Positions 36,575-45,019 of a stretch of DNA of 64,000 bases are shown here, piece after piece. Position 1 is the first letter of the stretch; every line of letters begins with the position of its first letter. The stretch lies in contig NZ_JFHN01000045.1 in assembly GCF_000590885.1 (NCBI RefSeq), positions 186,001 through 250,000 of the forward strand. The letters are read 5' to 3'. The position numbers and the translations under genes were made by a program. The notes beneath the pieces are model-generated. The model was not told the DNA's origin. It ran no database searches and saw only the letters and a program-made list of their open reading frames with translations. The DNA is from Erwinia mallotivora. GTDB lineage: Bacteria; Pseudomonadota; Gammaproteobacteria; Enterobacterales; Enterobacteriaceae.

Positions 36575-37570
36575 ATGGAAATAAATCAAAACGCATCTGC
36601 CTGTGACAGATTTGAACTTATTGCGGCATCCATAGCTACCCAGAGTTTATTATCTCTGGCCCGCCGCCTGGCGAAAATTAATGTGCCGGTATTGATAACC
36701 GGCGAAACCGGGACGGGAAAAGAGTGTGTGGCAAAATATATTCATCGTCATGCTTTTCACCATGACTCACCCTATATTGGCGTCAACTGCGCGGCCATAC
36801 CTGAGCATATGTTGGAAGCAATGCTATTTGGTCATGAAAAAGGCGCATTTACCGGCGCGGTCACCAGTCAGCCTGGTAAATTTGAACAGGCGAACGGAGG
36901 CACGCTGCTGCTGGATGAAGTAGGCGACATGCCGATGGCGCTTCAGGCGAAATTATTGCGGGTATTGCAGGAAAAAAAAGTGGAGCGGTTAGGCAGCCAT
37001 CAGCCGGTTTCGCTGGATATCCGTCTGATTGCCGCCACCAATAAAGATCTGTCCACAGAAATTGCTGAAGGGCGCTTTCGTCAGGATCTGTTTTACCGTC
37101 TGGCGGTGGTTCCGCTACAGCTCACGCCACTGCGGGAGAGGAAGCAGGAAATTATGCCACTGACCGAGTTATTTATTGAAAAATATCGCAGTTTTTCCGG
37201 CAGAACTCCCCGTCTGACCCCCTCAGCACGCCAGACATTGCTCTCTTACGACTGGCCGGGAAACATCCGCGAACTGGAAAATGCCGTGCAGCGCGGTCTG
37301 ATCATGTGCGAAGGCGACGTGTTGGACAGCGATTGCTTCGGGTTGCCGCTGCCACCGGCTGTTCGCCCTGAACAGCCCGCGTACGCTGACGAAAATCTGA
37401 TTAAGCGGCGCGGAAAAATGGCGGAGTTTCAGTACATCAACGATCTGTTAAAGCGTTATCACGGTAATAAATCCCGGACTGCGGCCTGCCTGGGGATAAC
37501 GCCGCGCGCGCTGCGTTATCGACTTGCCAGTATGCGTGAGCAGGGTTTTGACCTGAATTTCAGCGCCTGA
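36575..37570 (+). CDS. lafK: Sigma-54-dependent activator LafK
   Basis: A 331-residue bacterial enhancer-binding protein of the lateral-flagella type. It starts almost directly with the AAA+ domain (no receiver domain): Walker A GETGTGKE (about 44-51), the sigma-54 contact loop GAFTGA in GHEKGAFTGAVT (about 86-97), Walker B GGTLLLDEVGDMP and the arginine-finger segment FRQDLFYRL. A C-terminal Fis-type helix-turn-helix ends it (NKSRTAACLGITPRALRYRL). All functional motifs look intact, so it may be active. The likely target is the sigma-54 promoter 3.5 kb downstream before lafF-lafS. Confidence 0.85.
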   Translation: MEINQNASACDRFELIAASIATQSLLSLARRLAKINVPVLITGETGTGKECVAKYIHRHAFHHDSPYIGVNCAAIPEHMLEAMLFGHEKGAFTGAVTSQPGKFEQANGGTLLLDEVGDMPMALQAKLLRVLQEKKVERLGSHQPVSLDIRLIAATNKDLSTEIAEGRFRQDLFYRLAVVPLQLTPLRERKQEIMPLTELFIEKYRSFSGRTPRLTPSARQTLLSYDWPGNIRELENAVQRGLIMCEGDVLDSDCFGLPLPPAVRPEQPAYADENLIKRRGKMAEFQYINDLLKRYHGNKSRTAACLGITPRALRYRLASMREQGFDLNFSA

Positions 37571-37699
37571 ATCCCCTCGGCTTTTACAGCTTGACGGTGA
37601 ACGAAAAACTGCAAGCGCTACTGGCCTTTTCATCTGTTGTTGGCTGATTTCTGGCGTTTACGCCGTCGCTTCTGTCCCGCTCGGTACCGATGAGCTGAG

Positions 37700-37963
37700 C
37701 TAGCGGCGATAATACGCCATCATTGCCCTTGCCAGCAGAAGACTGTCCAGCGACAGCTCATGGTTATTGAGCGCGGCCTGCATGGCGTGAACCCTCTCGC
37801 TGTCCACCTCCGGTATGGCATCTGAGATCTGCCGGACCAGGCTGAGCTCTCTCCCTGATGTTGTGGCGAGGGAGGGAGAGGTGATGGTGCTTTCCACCGC
37901 ACGCGCGGCGACAGCACTGACCGGACGGCTGCGGTGAATTAAATTGCTGGTAGACATTTTCAT
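37700..37963 (-). CDS. lfgM: Anti-sigma-28 factor FlgM (lateral type)
   Basis: 87 residues with the FlgM layout: a disordered Ser/Ala-rich N-terminus and a C-terminal sigma-28-binding region (VRQISDAIPEVDSERVHAMQAALNNHELSLDSLLLARAMM). The ATG at 37963 is preferred over one 15 codons upstream because the product then begins MKMSTSN and has normal family length. FlgM holds the flagellar sigma factor inactive until exported; with the export apparatus lost it could only be degraded, not secreted. Confidence 0.7.
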   Translation of the reverse strand: MKMSTSNLIHRSRPVSAVAARAVESTITSPSLATTSGRELSLVRQISDAIPEVDSERVHAMQAALNNHELSLDSLLLARAMMAYYRR

Positions 37964-38144
37964 CAATAAACTGCCTGTTACTGGGTTTAAACGGCTCTTA
38001 AATATCATGGCGGCCGCACCCGTCGAAACTTAACACGCGGAAGAAAAATTTTTACCGTCTCAGATTGCCGATGCCTGAGAGGGGAGATGCTGCGAGGCCG
38101 GTACGGCGGCAACGTGCCCAGCGCTGTCTCCACCTTGCAGACGG

Positions 38145-38609
38145 TTAGTTATGCGTGATAATCAGCCCTGACGAGGTCACCGTTACTTTTCCTTCGGGAT
38201 AGCGAAGCGTGTTGAACCGGATGTTCTGATGCTCAAGGTAGCCCAGCGTATTGGCGATCAACAGATCGCTGTTTTTGTCCGGAGACGACACCGATTTGTA
38301 GCTGTAGACCACTCCCTGAGGCGTTGTTTTTATCAGGTTCATCAGCAGGGTAATCTGTAGCTGGTTGTCATCGGGACTGGTCAGTTTCATCACCACCGCA
38401 TCATTGCTGACAGCAAAACGGGGATTATACAATTCGCTGTTTTTAGACAATAAATCGTAATAGCCCAGTTGCAGATGGTAGCGATTTACATTTTCACTGA
38501 ACAGGCCTGCCTTTTGCAGACCCGGCGTGAACAGATTGATCATCAGCGCCGCGCCGGTGATCGTTAACGTCAGGGCCATCAGACTGACTGAGACAGTTTG
38601 CCATTTCAT
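38145..38609 (-). CDS. ToxS-like membrane-anchored partner of LafZ
   Basis: 154 residues: one N-terminal membrane segment (about 5-26) and a periplasmic domain without cysteines. No firm homology recognised by eye. The position directly after a ToxR-type membrane regulator, the size and the topology are those of ToxS-type effector proteins that stabilise ToxR. The start lies 116 bp inside the regulator gene in another frame, an unusually long overlap implying translational coupling. Confidence 0.6.
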   Translation of the reverse strand: MKWQTVSVSLMALTLTITGAALMINLFTPGLQKAGLFSENVNRYHLQLGYYDLLSKNSELYNPRFAVSNDAVVMKLTSPDDNQLQITLLMNLIKTTPQGVVYSYKSVSSPDKNSDLLIANTLGYLEHQNIRFNTLRYPEGKVTVTSSGLIITHN

Positions 38610-39519
38610 TGATTTTTCGCTCTGTTTCCCGATAGATAAGAGTATTCAGCAAGGCAGTATTACTGCGAAACTGGCCGATATTCATCGCCAGCTGACGCCG
38701 ATCGCAGGTGTTGCTTATCAGCAGCGTGTATTTAAGTGTGGTGCTGGTGGTGGAATAAAATACCTGCATCTTCATGTGCTGGTTGCTTAACACCTCGTTA
38801 AGGGCGGTAAGGGTGGGGCTGATAGCGCCGGAAATATCTTCGCCAGTCATTTGCATATCATTGGCGCGGGTGAGGGTATAAATTCTTATCTGACTGTAAA
38901 GGCCCGTGTCCTGCTCGTTCAGCCGTTCACCGATTTTTTCGGAGCCAGTCAGTGACAGAAAAATCATTACCAGTAGCAGCAGCACCGCCTGCGCCAGGCA
39001 CATCCCGCGCCAGAAACGCTGACGTTTTTCCTCTCGCTGTTGCGTAAGCCGCAAATTCTCCTTTTGCGATTCTTTCTGCCATTCCTCTCTGGCGTGCGGT
39101 ATTGCGCTCAGCGCGTACGGGGTGGTCAGAGATGCGTTAACGCCGTCTGGTTCTGCTGCGTGGCCCCTCTCCTCAGGGCTTTGCTGCTCATCCAGGCCGA
39201 ACTCACAGAACTCTGCTTCAAGAATGTATCCTTTCCTGGGAATGGTTTTAATGATGCGCTGTTGTTTACCATCATCTTCCAGCGCCACACGCAGGGCGTG
39301 AATGGCATTGGGCAGACTGTTATTGCCTATCACCCGGCGTTCCCATACCAGGGTGTTCAGTTCTTCACGGGTGAGGATCTGACCGGCGTTTTGTGCCAGC
39401 ACCAACAGCAGCCTGAACTGGTATTCACCCAGCCGACGTTGTTCACCCGTTTGCTGATGAATTAACGAGCTGGAGGCAATATCAATCAGCCAGTGATGGA
39501 TAACGCAGTGTGAACTCAT
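38494..39519 (-). CDS. lafZ: ToxR-like transmembrane regulator (LafZ type)
   Basis: 341 residues. An N-terminal OmpR/ToxR winged helix (about 5-105: LGEYQFRLLLVLAQNAGQILTREEL, IHALRVALEDDGKQQRIIKTIPRKGYIL) is followed by a linker, one membrane segment (about 175-198) and a periplasmic domain with two cysteines. Enteric Flag-2 loci carry such a transmembrane regulator, LafZ. The identification rests on architecture plus the flagellar neighbours. Its last 38 codons overlap the ToxS-like gene. Confidence 0.72.
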   Translation of the reverse strand: MSSHCVIHHWLIDIASSSLIHQQTGEQRRLGEYQFRLLLVLAQNAGQILTREELNTLVWERRVIGNNSLPNAIHALRVALEDDGKQQRIIKTIPRKGYILEAEFCEFGLDEQQSPEERGHAAEPDGVNASLTTPYALSAIPHAREEWQKESQKENLRLTQQREEKRQRFWRGMCLAQAVLLLLVMIFLSLTGSEKIGERLNEQDTGLYSQIRIYTLTRANDMQMTGEDISGAISPTLTALNEVLSNQHMKMQVFYSTTSTTLKYTLLISNTCDRRQLAMNIGQFRSNTALLNTLIYRETERKINEMANCLSQSDGPDVNDHRRGADDQSVHAGSAKGRPVQ

Positions 39520-40021
39520 GGGATTAAAGACCGCCTTTCAGCAGGAAAATAACAGTGTGGTAATTTCTTCATCAGGCTTGTACGACTCTTTAATATTTGA
39601 GCGGTGTAAGTTACCACGGTTATCTTTAATATTCTTTTTTTTAATGGCTACTGACTTTTATGTTGATAAACCGGCCTGATATTTCAGCCATCATTTTAGC
39701 AGTAATATTTTATTGCTCTGAAGTCCCGGCTTATTCAGCTTTATGCTGTTTTCCATTTTTTACAGCCATCAATAATCAGAGGGATGTTCATTTTTTATCT
39801 GTTTAAAAAATGGCGGATGACTTTTGCTCCACAGAGTAAAAATAATCATTGCTATCATAATTCTTGTATCCATGCAGGCATGAACACACAGACTCAACCC
39901 GCCATTGTTATCGTTCCGTCCGGATAAACCTGTGTACGGCACCCTGCGACAGTCAATGTGGTCCTTATCTCTGTTAAGCATAAATATCCCGACGCTTTTC
40001 TTCCTCTTTATGATCTTATAT

Positions 40022-40047
40022 TTCCGCCTGGCGGAAGTGTTACTTCC
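40022..40047. promoter_or_regulatory. Double palindrome, candidate LafK enhancer
   Basis: Two overlapping perfect inverted repeats: TTCCGCC-T-GGCGGAA (40022-40036) and GGAAGT-GTT-ACTTCC (40033-40047). They are centred about 80-90 bp upstream of the predicted sigma-54 start site, the usual distance for an enhancer-binding-protein site. Binding by LafK is inferred. Confidence 0.5.
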
Positions 40048-40091
40048 TCCTCGGTAATTCCAATTATCTGAATATTAAGATTTTTTAATAC

Positions 40092-40107
40092 TGGCACGGC
40101 TGTTGCA
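40092..40107 (+). promoter_or_regulatory. Consensus sigma-54 promoter of lafF-lafS
   Basis: TGGCACG-N4-TTGCA, an exact fit to the -24/-12 consensus with the required GG-N10-GC spacing (GG 40093-40094, GC 40105-40106). It lies 168 bp upstream of the FliL-like gene. Confidence 0.85.
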
Positions 40108-40274
40108 ATATTAATTGCGGTTCGTTTCGTCATCCAGCATATAAGGTCAATCCCCCTGATTATCTATACGAAACAACTTCAGGTGGCGTCAGAAAAGAGA
40201 GCGACAGCAGTCGCCAACATTTGAGGCCCTTTGCATCCTGAATACCAGGGCGCTGTAACGGCATAATACTGACA

Positions 40275-40754
40275 ATGGTTTATCTCATGACAATAAAATC
40301 TTTTTTCCTCATTTTGCTTCTGGTTGTGACCGGAGCAGTCGTCAACGCCGGTTTGGTGGTAATGGGTAACCACTATCTCCAGAGGTCCGTCAAATCAGAG
40401 GCAAATCCGCCTGTCGTCTCAACCCGTGAAGAACAGCATGGATGGCAATACGTTGAAGTAAAAAATCTGCGGGTGTCTCTGGACGATAAAGGCACAGGCA
40501 AACACGCTTTGTCACTCGATCTGGCTCTCAGCACCTCAGACGATGTGCGTGCGCAGCAGACTGAAAATCTGCTGCCAGAAATCAAAGCGTTCACCCTCGA
40601 TATATTCAACTCCCTCTCTCCGGATGAGGTGCGCAGCATGAACATGATGGAGCTGCGCCAGCTGATGATGGAGAGATATCAATCAGACTTCGATGCTATC
40701 AACGTGTTGATGCCTTTCACCGATCTTACTCTTTCAAAAATGGTCTTTATGTAA
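40275..40754 (+). CDS. lafF: FliL-like flagellar basal-body protein (LafF)
   Basis: 159 residues with one N-terminal membrane segment (about 6-28) and a FliL-type periplasmic domain (about 60-159), ending FTDLTLSKMVFM like the family's conserved C-terminus. FliL modulates stator function in intact flagella; no stator, rotor or hook gene is left nearby. The stop overlaps the lafS start by one base. Start is ATG 40275 or the in-frame ATG at 40287. Confidence 0.72.
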   Translation: MVYLMTIKSFFLILLLVVTGAVVNAGLVVMGNHYLQRSVKSEANPPVVSTREEQHGWQYVEVKNLRVSLDDKGTGKHALSLDLALSTSDDVRAQQTENLLPEIKAFTLDIFNSLSPDEVRSMNMMELRQLMMERYQSDFDAINVLMPFTDLTLSKMVFM

Positions 40755-41452
40755 TGGCGCATCAGGAAATGTTAAATAAGCTGTCGGCACTGACGCCAGC
40801 TGAAGAGAGCCATTACATGCAGCAATGGCTACCTCTGGTAAGACGCATCGTCCGCCAACTGGCCCCGCAGGCTAACAGCATGATTGATCGGGAAGATATT
40901 GAACAGATCGCGCTAATGGGGTTGCTGGAGGCACTGCGACGCTATGGCGTACCTGACGAGCAATTTGCCAGCTATGCCGCTCAGCGTATTCGCGGTGCGG
41001 TACTGGACCAGTTCCGTCTGCACGACTGGCGACCACGCACTCTGCGGCAAAAAACGCATAAAACCAACGATGCCATTCGCGCTATGTCGCGTAGCCTGGG
41101 GCGTGAACCGACCCCGGAAGAAATTTGTCAGCAGCTGGCGATGAGCAGTGACGATTACCAGCAATATCTGATGCTGGAGAGCGCCGGTACGATGGAGAGT
41201 TTTGATCTGCTGCTGTCAGGAGAAGGTAAAGACATAGCCCTGGAGGGGCGACGGCTGGAAGAGGAGATAGAAACGCAGCGTACCCTGGCGATGGCCATTG
41301 CATCGCTGGAAGATCGCGAAAAAATTATTCTCAATCTCTACTACAAACAGGATTTAAGTCTGAAAGAGATTGCCCTGGTTCTGGATCTGACCCAGGCCAG
41401 AGTGTGTCAGTTAAATAAGCGGATTGGCGACAAAATTAAGGCATTTTTTTAA
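40754..41452 (+). CDS. lafS: Flagellar sigma-28 factor (LafS/FliA family)
   Basis: A 232-residue group-3 sigma factor. Region 2 includes DIEQIALMGLLEALRRYG and RIRGAVLDQFRLHDWRPRTLRQK, region 3 LGREPTPEEICQQLAM, and region 4 ASLEDREKIILNLYYKQDLSLKEIALVLDLTQARVCQL. It looks intact and full length (E. coli FliA 239). It is encoded with lafF behind the sigma-54 promoter. No flagellin gene or other target is visible in the window, so its regulon must lie elsewhere or be lost. Confidence 0.9.
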   Translation: MAHQEMLNKLSALTPAEESHYMQQWLPLVRRIVRQLAPQANSMIDREDIEQIALMGLLEALRRYGVPDEQFASYAAQRIRGAVLDQFRLHDWRPRTLRQKTHKTNDAIRAMSRSLGREPTPEEICQQLAMSSDDYQQYLMLESAGTMESFDLLLSGEGKDIALEGRRLEEEIETQRTLAMAIASLEDREKIILNLYYKQDLSLKEIALVLDLTQARVCQLNKRIGDKIKAFF

Positions 41453-41889
41453 CGTCTCCCGGCTGAAATCCGGGCGGGCAGGTGCAGCGCAGCCGCCAGT
41501 GAACGGCGACTGCGCGGTGTGCCGAACCTCAACCGGAGAACGGCCATTTTTACGCTCATCATCCGGGTAACCGTGTTTAATCGATTGCTGGCCGTTTATC
41601 TGAAACCTGTCAGGGCCCTTAAGCCAGGCATTGTTTGGCTCTCCCGGTGGGACTCCTTCCCACCGGACTTTTTCAGCGCCTATTTCCGATGAAAATTGAC
41701 GCTTATCCCGCCAACGGCGACGTCATACTTCTGAGCTGTACAGCGCAGCGGTGAATTTGACTTAAGCTTCGTAAAATTAATGCGTTATGTGATCAAAAGC
41801 CGGGCCTGGTGATTGCAAGTTTTTGCGTAAGTGCCACACTTGATTAACAAACTGTTTTCACGTCTGCCACAGTCAACAGGAGACGCCGT
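41453..41889. other. Intergenic region after lafS
   Basis: 437 bp with no gene. It contains a strong rightward terminator 190 bp beyond lafS and the presumed promoter of the cupin gene. Confidence 0.5.
41644..41673 (+). terminator. Rho-independent terminator
   Basis: A perfect 9-bp stem CCGGTGGGA / TCCCACCGG, 5-nt loop, followed by ACTTTTT. It is the nearest terminator to lafS but lies 190 bp after it, so it may end a long 3' leader or a small RNA. Confidence 0.75.
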
Positions 41890-42477
41890 ATGTTGTCCTA
41901 TGCTGGTAGTTTGCTCACCATGATGTCTTTCGCTGCCGGCACATTTTCTGCGGGGGCGTCAAACAATCCACAATATATGACCTTTCAGCCCGCCAATGGC
42001 GTACCGAATAACCCACTGCCGCTGATTATCTATCCGCAGGTGGTGCCGGAAGGCGAAGAGGACATCCCCAGCTATTTTGAAGATCTGTTTGCCCACCATC
42101 AGTGGCTGCCACGCTGGCGTTATCCGGTCTATCCTTATACCCATTACCATCCTAACGCGCACGAGCTGTTGGGGATTGCGGCGGGATGGGCGCAGATTCT
42201 GTTTGGTGGTGAAACCGGCCGGGCTGTCACTCTTCATGTCGGCGATGCGGTATTGATCCCGGCGGGCGTAGGGCATCAGCAGCTGGCTTCCAGCGATGAT
42301 TTCTTTGCGGTGGGAGCTTACCTGCGTGGCGTACAGCCGGAAACCCGTCGCGATGAACAGGAATGGCTGGCGCAGTCGGTTGCGCAGATTGCCCGCGTGC
42401 CAATGCCAAAGCATGACCCGATTACCGGCGGAGAAGGCGCGGTGACGGAGATCTGGCATCAATTGCAACAGCCATAA
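41890..42477 (+). CDS. YjlB-type cupin protein
   Basis: A 195-residue single-domain cupin resembling Bacillus YjlB. The metal-binding motifs are HYHPNAHELLGI (about 85-96) and GDAVLIPAGVGHQ (about 117-129), with SSDDFFAVGAYLRG after them. The catalytic role of the family is unknown. It is 182 bp upstream of the ATP-grasp gene and may be the first gene of the ATP-grasp/alpha-E/transglutaminase/Anbu cluster, though co-regulation is unproven. Confidence 0.78.
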   Translation: MLSYAGSLLTMMSFAAGTFSAGASNNPQYMTFQPANGVPNNPLPLIIYPQVVPEGEEDIPSYFEDLFAHHQWLPRWRYPVYPYTHYHPNAHELLGIAAGWAQILFGGETGRAVTLHVGDAVLIPAGVGHQQLASSDDFFAVGAYLRGVQPETRRDEQEWLAQSVAQIARVPMPKHDPITGGEGAVTEIWHQLQQP

Positions 42478-42659
42478 CGCCTTTTGCACCGCGATGGTGC
42501 GGGATGCTTATCACCTCTCCACAGGGCACCCTGTTGCCGCTGATGACGGCGACAGGGCTTGCCGTACCGCGGCTGCGTAACGCCACTTCTGACGCTGAGT
42601 ACGTGCTGGCACGCTTTGTGCAAAATCTATTCGCGTCCATCGACATCAGAAGGGAAATC

Positions 42660-44096
42660 ATGAATTCAGGCTATCAATCAGCGTCACAATTTTATGATGA
42701 AATGCTGCTGAGCGAAGGCCAGCATCGTCCACACTATCGCGATTACTGGCACTGGCTGAAACAGGCGGACCAGCAGGCTATCGCCCGCAAACGTGAAGAG
42801 GCTGAACTGCTCTTTCACCGTGTCGGCATCACTTTTAACGTCTATGGGCAGGACGGCGGGGCGGAACGTTTGATCCCATTCGACAGCGTGCCGCGCATTA
42901 TCCCGGCCAGTGAATGGTCACGACTGGACAAAGGTATCCGCCAGCGGGTACAGGCGCTGAATGCATTCCTCTACGACATCTATCACCAGCAGCATATTCT
43001 GAAGGCAAATATCATCCCGGCGGAGCAGGTGCTGGTCAACGATCAGTATCAGCCCTGTATGCAGGGACTGAATCTGCATCGTGATATCTATGCCCATATC
43101 TGTGGGGTGGACATGGTGCGCAACAGCGACGGTGAGTATTACGTGCTGGAGGACAATCTGCGCACGCCATCCGGCGTTTCTTATATGCTGGAAAACCGCA
43201 AAATGATGATGCGGCTTTATCCGGAGCTGTTCGTGCAGCAGCGCATCGCGCCGGTGGAGCGTTATCCTTCGCACCTGTTGCAGACCCTGCGTGAGAGTTC
43301 GCCGGTGAACGATCCGGTGGTGGTGGTACTGACGCCGGGGCGTTTTAACAGTGCTTACTTTGAGCACAGCTTCCTGGCACAGCAGATGGGCGTGGAGCTG
43401 GTAGAGAGTGCCGATCTGTTTGTGAAGGGCGGGGCAGTAATGATGCGTACCACTGCCGGGCCTTGCAAAGTGGATGTGATTTACCGGCGGGTGGATGATG
43501 CATTCCTCGACCCGCTCGCATTCCGTGCGGATTCGATGCTGGGCGTGCCGGGGCTGCTGTCGGTTTATCGCGCCGGAAATGTGGTGCTGGCTAACGCTAT
43601 CGGCACCGGGGTGGCGGACGATAAATCGATTTATCCTTATGTGCCCGACATGATTAAGTTTTATCTCGATGAAGACCCCATCCTGAATAATGTTCCCACC
43701 TGGCAATGTCGTCGCCCTGACGAACTTTCCTGGGTACTGGCTAACCTGCCAAAGCTGGTGGTGAAAGAGGTACACGGCGCTGGCGGATATGGCATGTTAA
43801 TCGGGCCGGTTGCCAGCCAGAAAGAGCTGGAAACCTTCCGTAATCTGCTGCTTGCCAGACCACAAAATTATATTGCGCAGAATACGCTGGCGCTCTCCAC
43901 CTGTCCGACGTTTGTTGACCAGGGGCTGGCTCCCCGCCATATCGATCTGCGTCCTTTTGCACTGAGCGGCGCGGAAATTCGCCTGGTGCCAGGGGGGCTG
44001 ACCCGCGTGGCACTGACCGAAGGTTCACTGGTGGTGAACTCGTCGCAGGGCGGTGGCACCAAGGATACCTGGGTACTGGAGGATGACGCATGTTAA
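42660..44096 (+). CDS. Circularly permuted ATP-grasp type 2 protein
   Basis: 478 residues of the family (DUF404/407) found with alpha-E and transglutaminase proteins. Typical segments: RIIPASEWSRLDKGIRQRVQALN, QGLNLHRDIYAHICGVDMVRN, YYVLEDNLRTPSGVSYMLENR and KEVHGAGGYGML. The family is predicted to ligate amino acids or peptides using ATP. The open frame begins 52 codons upstream; ATG 42660 is chosen for AAGGGAA before it and normal family length. It overlaps the next gene by 7 bp. Confidence 0.9.
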   Translation: MNSGYQSASQFYDEMLLSEGQHRPHYRDYWHWLKQADQQAIARKREEAELLFHRVGITFNVYGQDGGAERLIPFDSVPRIIPASEWSRLDKGIRQRVQALNAFLYDIYHQQHILKANIIPAEQVLVNDQYQPCMQGLNLHRDIYAHICGVDMVRNSDGEYYVLEDNLRTPSGVSYMLENRKMMMRLYPELFVQQRIAPVERYPSHLLQTLRESSPVNDPVVVVLTPGRFNSAYFEHSFLAQQMGVELVESADLFVKGGAVMMRTTAGPCKVDVIYRRVDDAFLDPLAFRADSMLGVPGLLSVYRAGNVVLANAIGTGVADDKSIYPYVPDMIKFYLDEDPILNNVPTWQCRRPDELSWVLANLPKLVVKEVHGAGGYGMLIGPVASQKELETFRNLLLARPQNYIAQNTLALSTCPTFVDQGLAPRHIDLRPFALSGAEIRLVPGGLTRVALTEGSLVVNSSQGGGTKDTWVLEDDAC

Positions 44097-45019
44097 GTCG
44101 CACGGCCAGTGGCCTGTACTGGATGGCGCGCTATCTGGAGCGCGCTGAGAATATCGCCAGGGTGCTTGATGTCACCAACCGGCTGTCGCTGATGCAGGTG
44201 CGCAGCCGTTCAGATGAAGAACTGCGGGTGCCGCTCAATCTGACCTCGACGACCGAGCTGTTCTGGAAGCTGAATGACCGGCTGGCGATGCCTCAGCTGT
44301 TCTCTTTTTTTGTGCTCGATGACCGTAATCCCGGCAGTATTTTTTGCTGTTGGGAATCGGCCTGGAACAATGCCCATGCGGTGCGGGGCAGCCTCTCTTC
44401 GGAGGTGTGGGAAAGCATTAATTCCAGCTGGATCGAACTGCGTAAACTACGGCGAAAAGGCGTTAACAGCAGCGGCGCTGATGCTTTTTTTGACTGGGTG
44501 AAGGAGCGTTCGCACCTGTTTCGTGGCGCGATGTTCGGCACATTAATGCCTGGTGACGCCATGAGTTTTATTCGTCTTGGCACGCTGCTGGAGAGAGCGG
44601 ACTGTACCGCAAGATTACTGGATGTGACGCGCTATCTCAGCGAGCAGGATGACGATTCCGTGCGGGAGTATTACCGCCTCGACACCCTGCTGCGCTCGGT
44701 GTCTGCCCGCGAAGCCTACCACACCATTTACCGACAGGAGCTGGCCAGCGACAGCGTCAACGAAATGCTTATCCTGCGTGAAGAAAGCCCGCGATCGCTG
44801 CGATCCTGCCTTGAAGAGATCGACAATCAACTTGATCTGATTGGCGGAAGTGGTGAAAACCAGCCTCGTTTACTGGTCACTGTTCTGCATGCGGAACTAC
44901 GGTTTAACAGTTACGACAGGCTGGTCAGCGAAGGCCTGCATCACTGGCTACAGAATTTCCTTGCCAGTCTGAATCAGATTGCCGGCAGTATTCAACAGAC
45001 TTATCTGGAGGCCAAATGA
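44090..45019 (+). CDS. Alpha-E domain protein (DUF403)
   Basis: A 309-residue all-helical alpha-E protein (LSRTASGLYWMARYLERAENIARVLDVTNRL at the start is the family signature; Glu and Arg repeats follow). The function is unknown, but it is always linked with the permuted ATP-grasp. It is translationally coupled to both neighbours (start overlaps the ATP-grasp stop; end overlaps the transglutaminase start by 4 bp). Confidence 0.9.
   Translation: MLSRTASGLYWMARYLERAENIARVLDVTNRLSLMQVRSRSDEELRVPLNLTSTTELFWKLNDRLAMPQLFSFFVLDDRNPGSIFCCWESAWNNAHAVRGSLSSEVWESINSSWIELRKLRRKGVNSSGADAFFDWVKERSHLFRGAMFGTLMPGDAMSFIRLGTLLERADCTARLLDVTRYLSEQDDDSVREYYRLDTLLRSVSAREAYHTIYRQELASDSVNEMLILREESPRSLRSCLEEIDNQLDLIGGSGENQPRLLVTVLHAELRFNSYDRLVSEGLHHWLQNFLASLNQIAGSIQQTYLEAK

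Larger units (their letters stand above)
39520..40274. other. AT-rich flagellar-locus intergenic region
   Basis: 755 bp without a gene. In intact Flag-2 loci this interval contains the flagellin, cap, chaperone and hook-length genes lafA-E, all missing here. The right third contains a double palindrome and a sigma-54 promoter, listed separately. Confidence 0.6.

Noticed and set aside
36525-36575. GG-N10-GC pair upstream of lafK as a sigma-54 promoter
   Set aside because: Only the four invariant bases fit; the rest of the TGGCAC/TTGC consensus is missing.
42918-43775. 285-codon minus-strand ORF
   Set aside because: Complement of the ATP-grasp gene; His-rich composition typical of an antisense frame.
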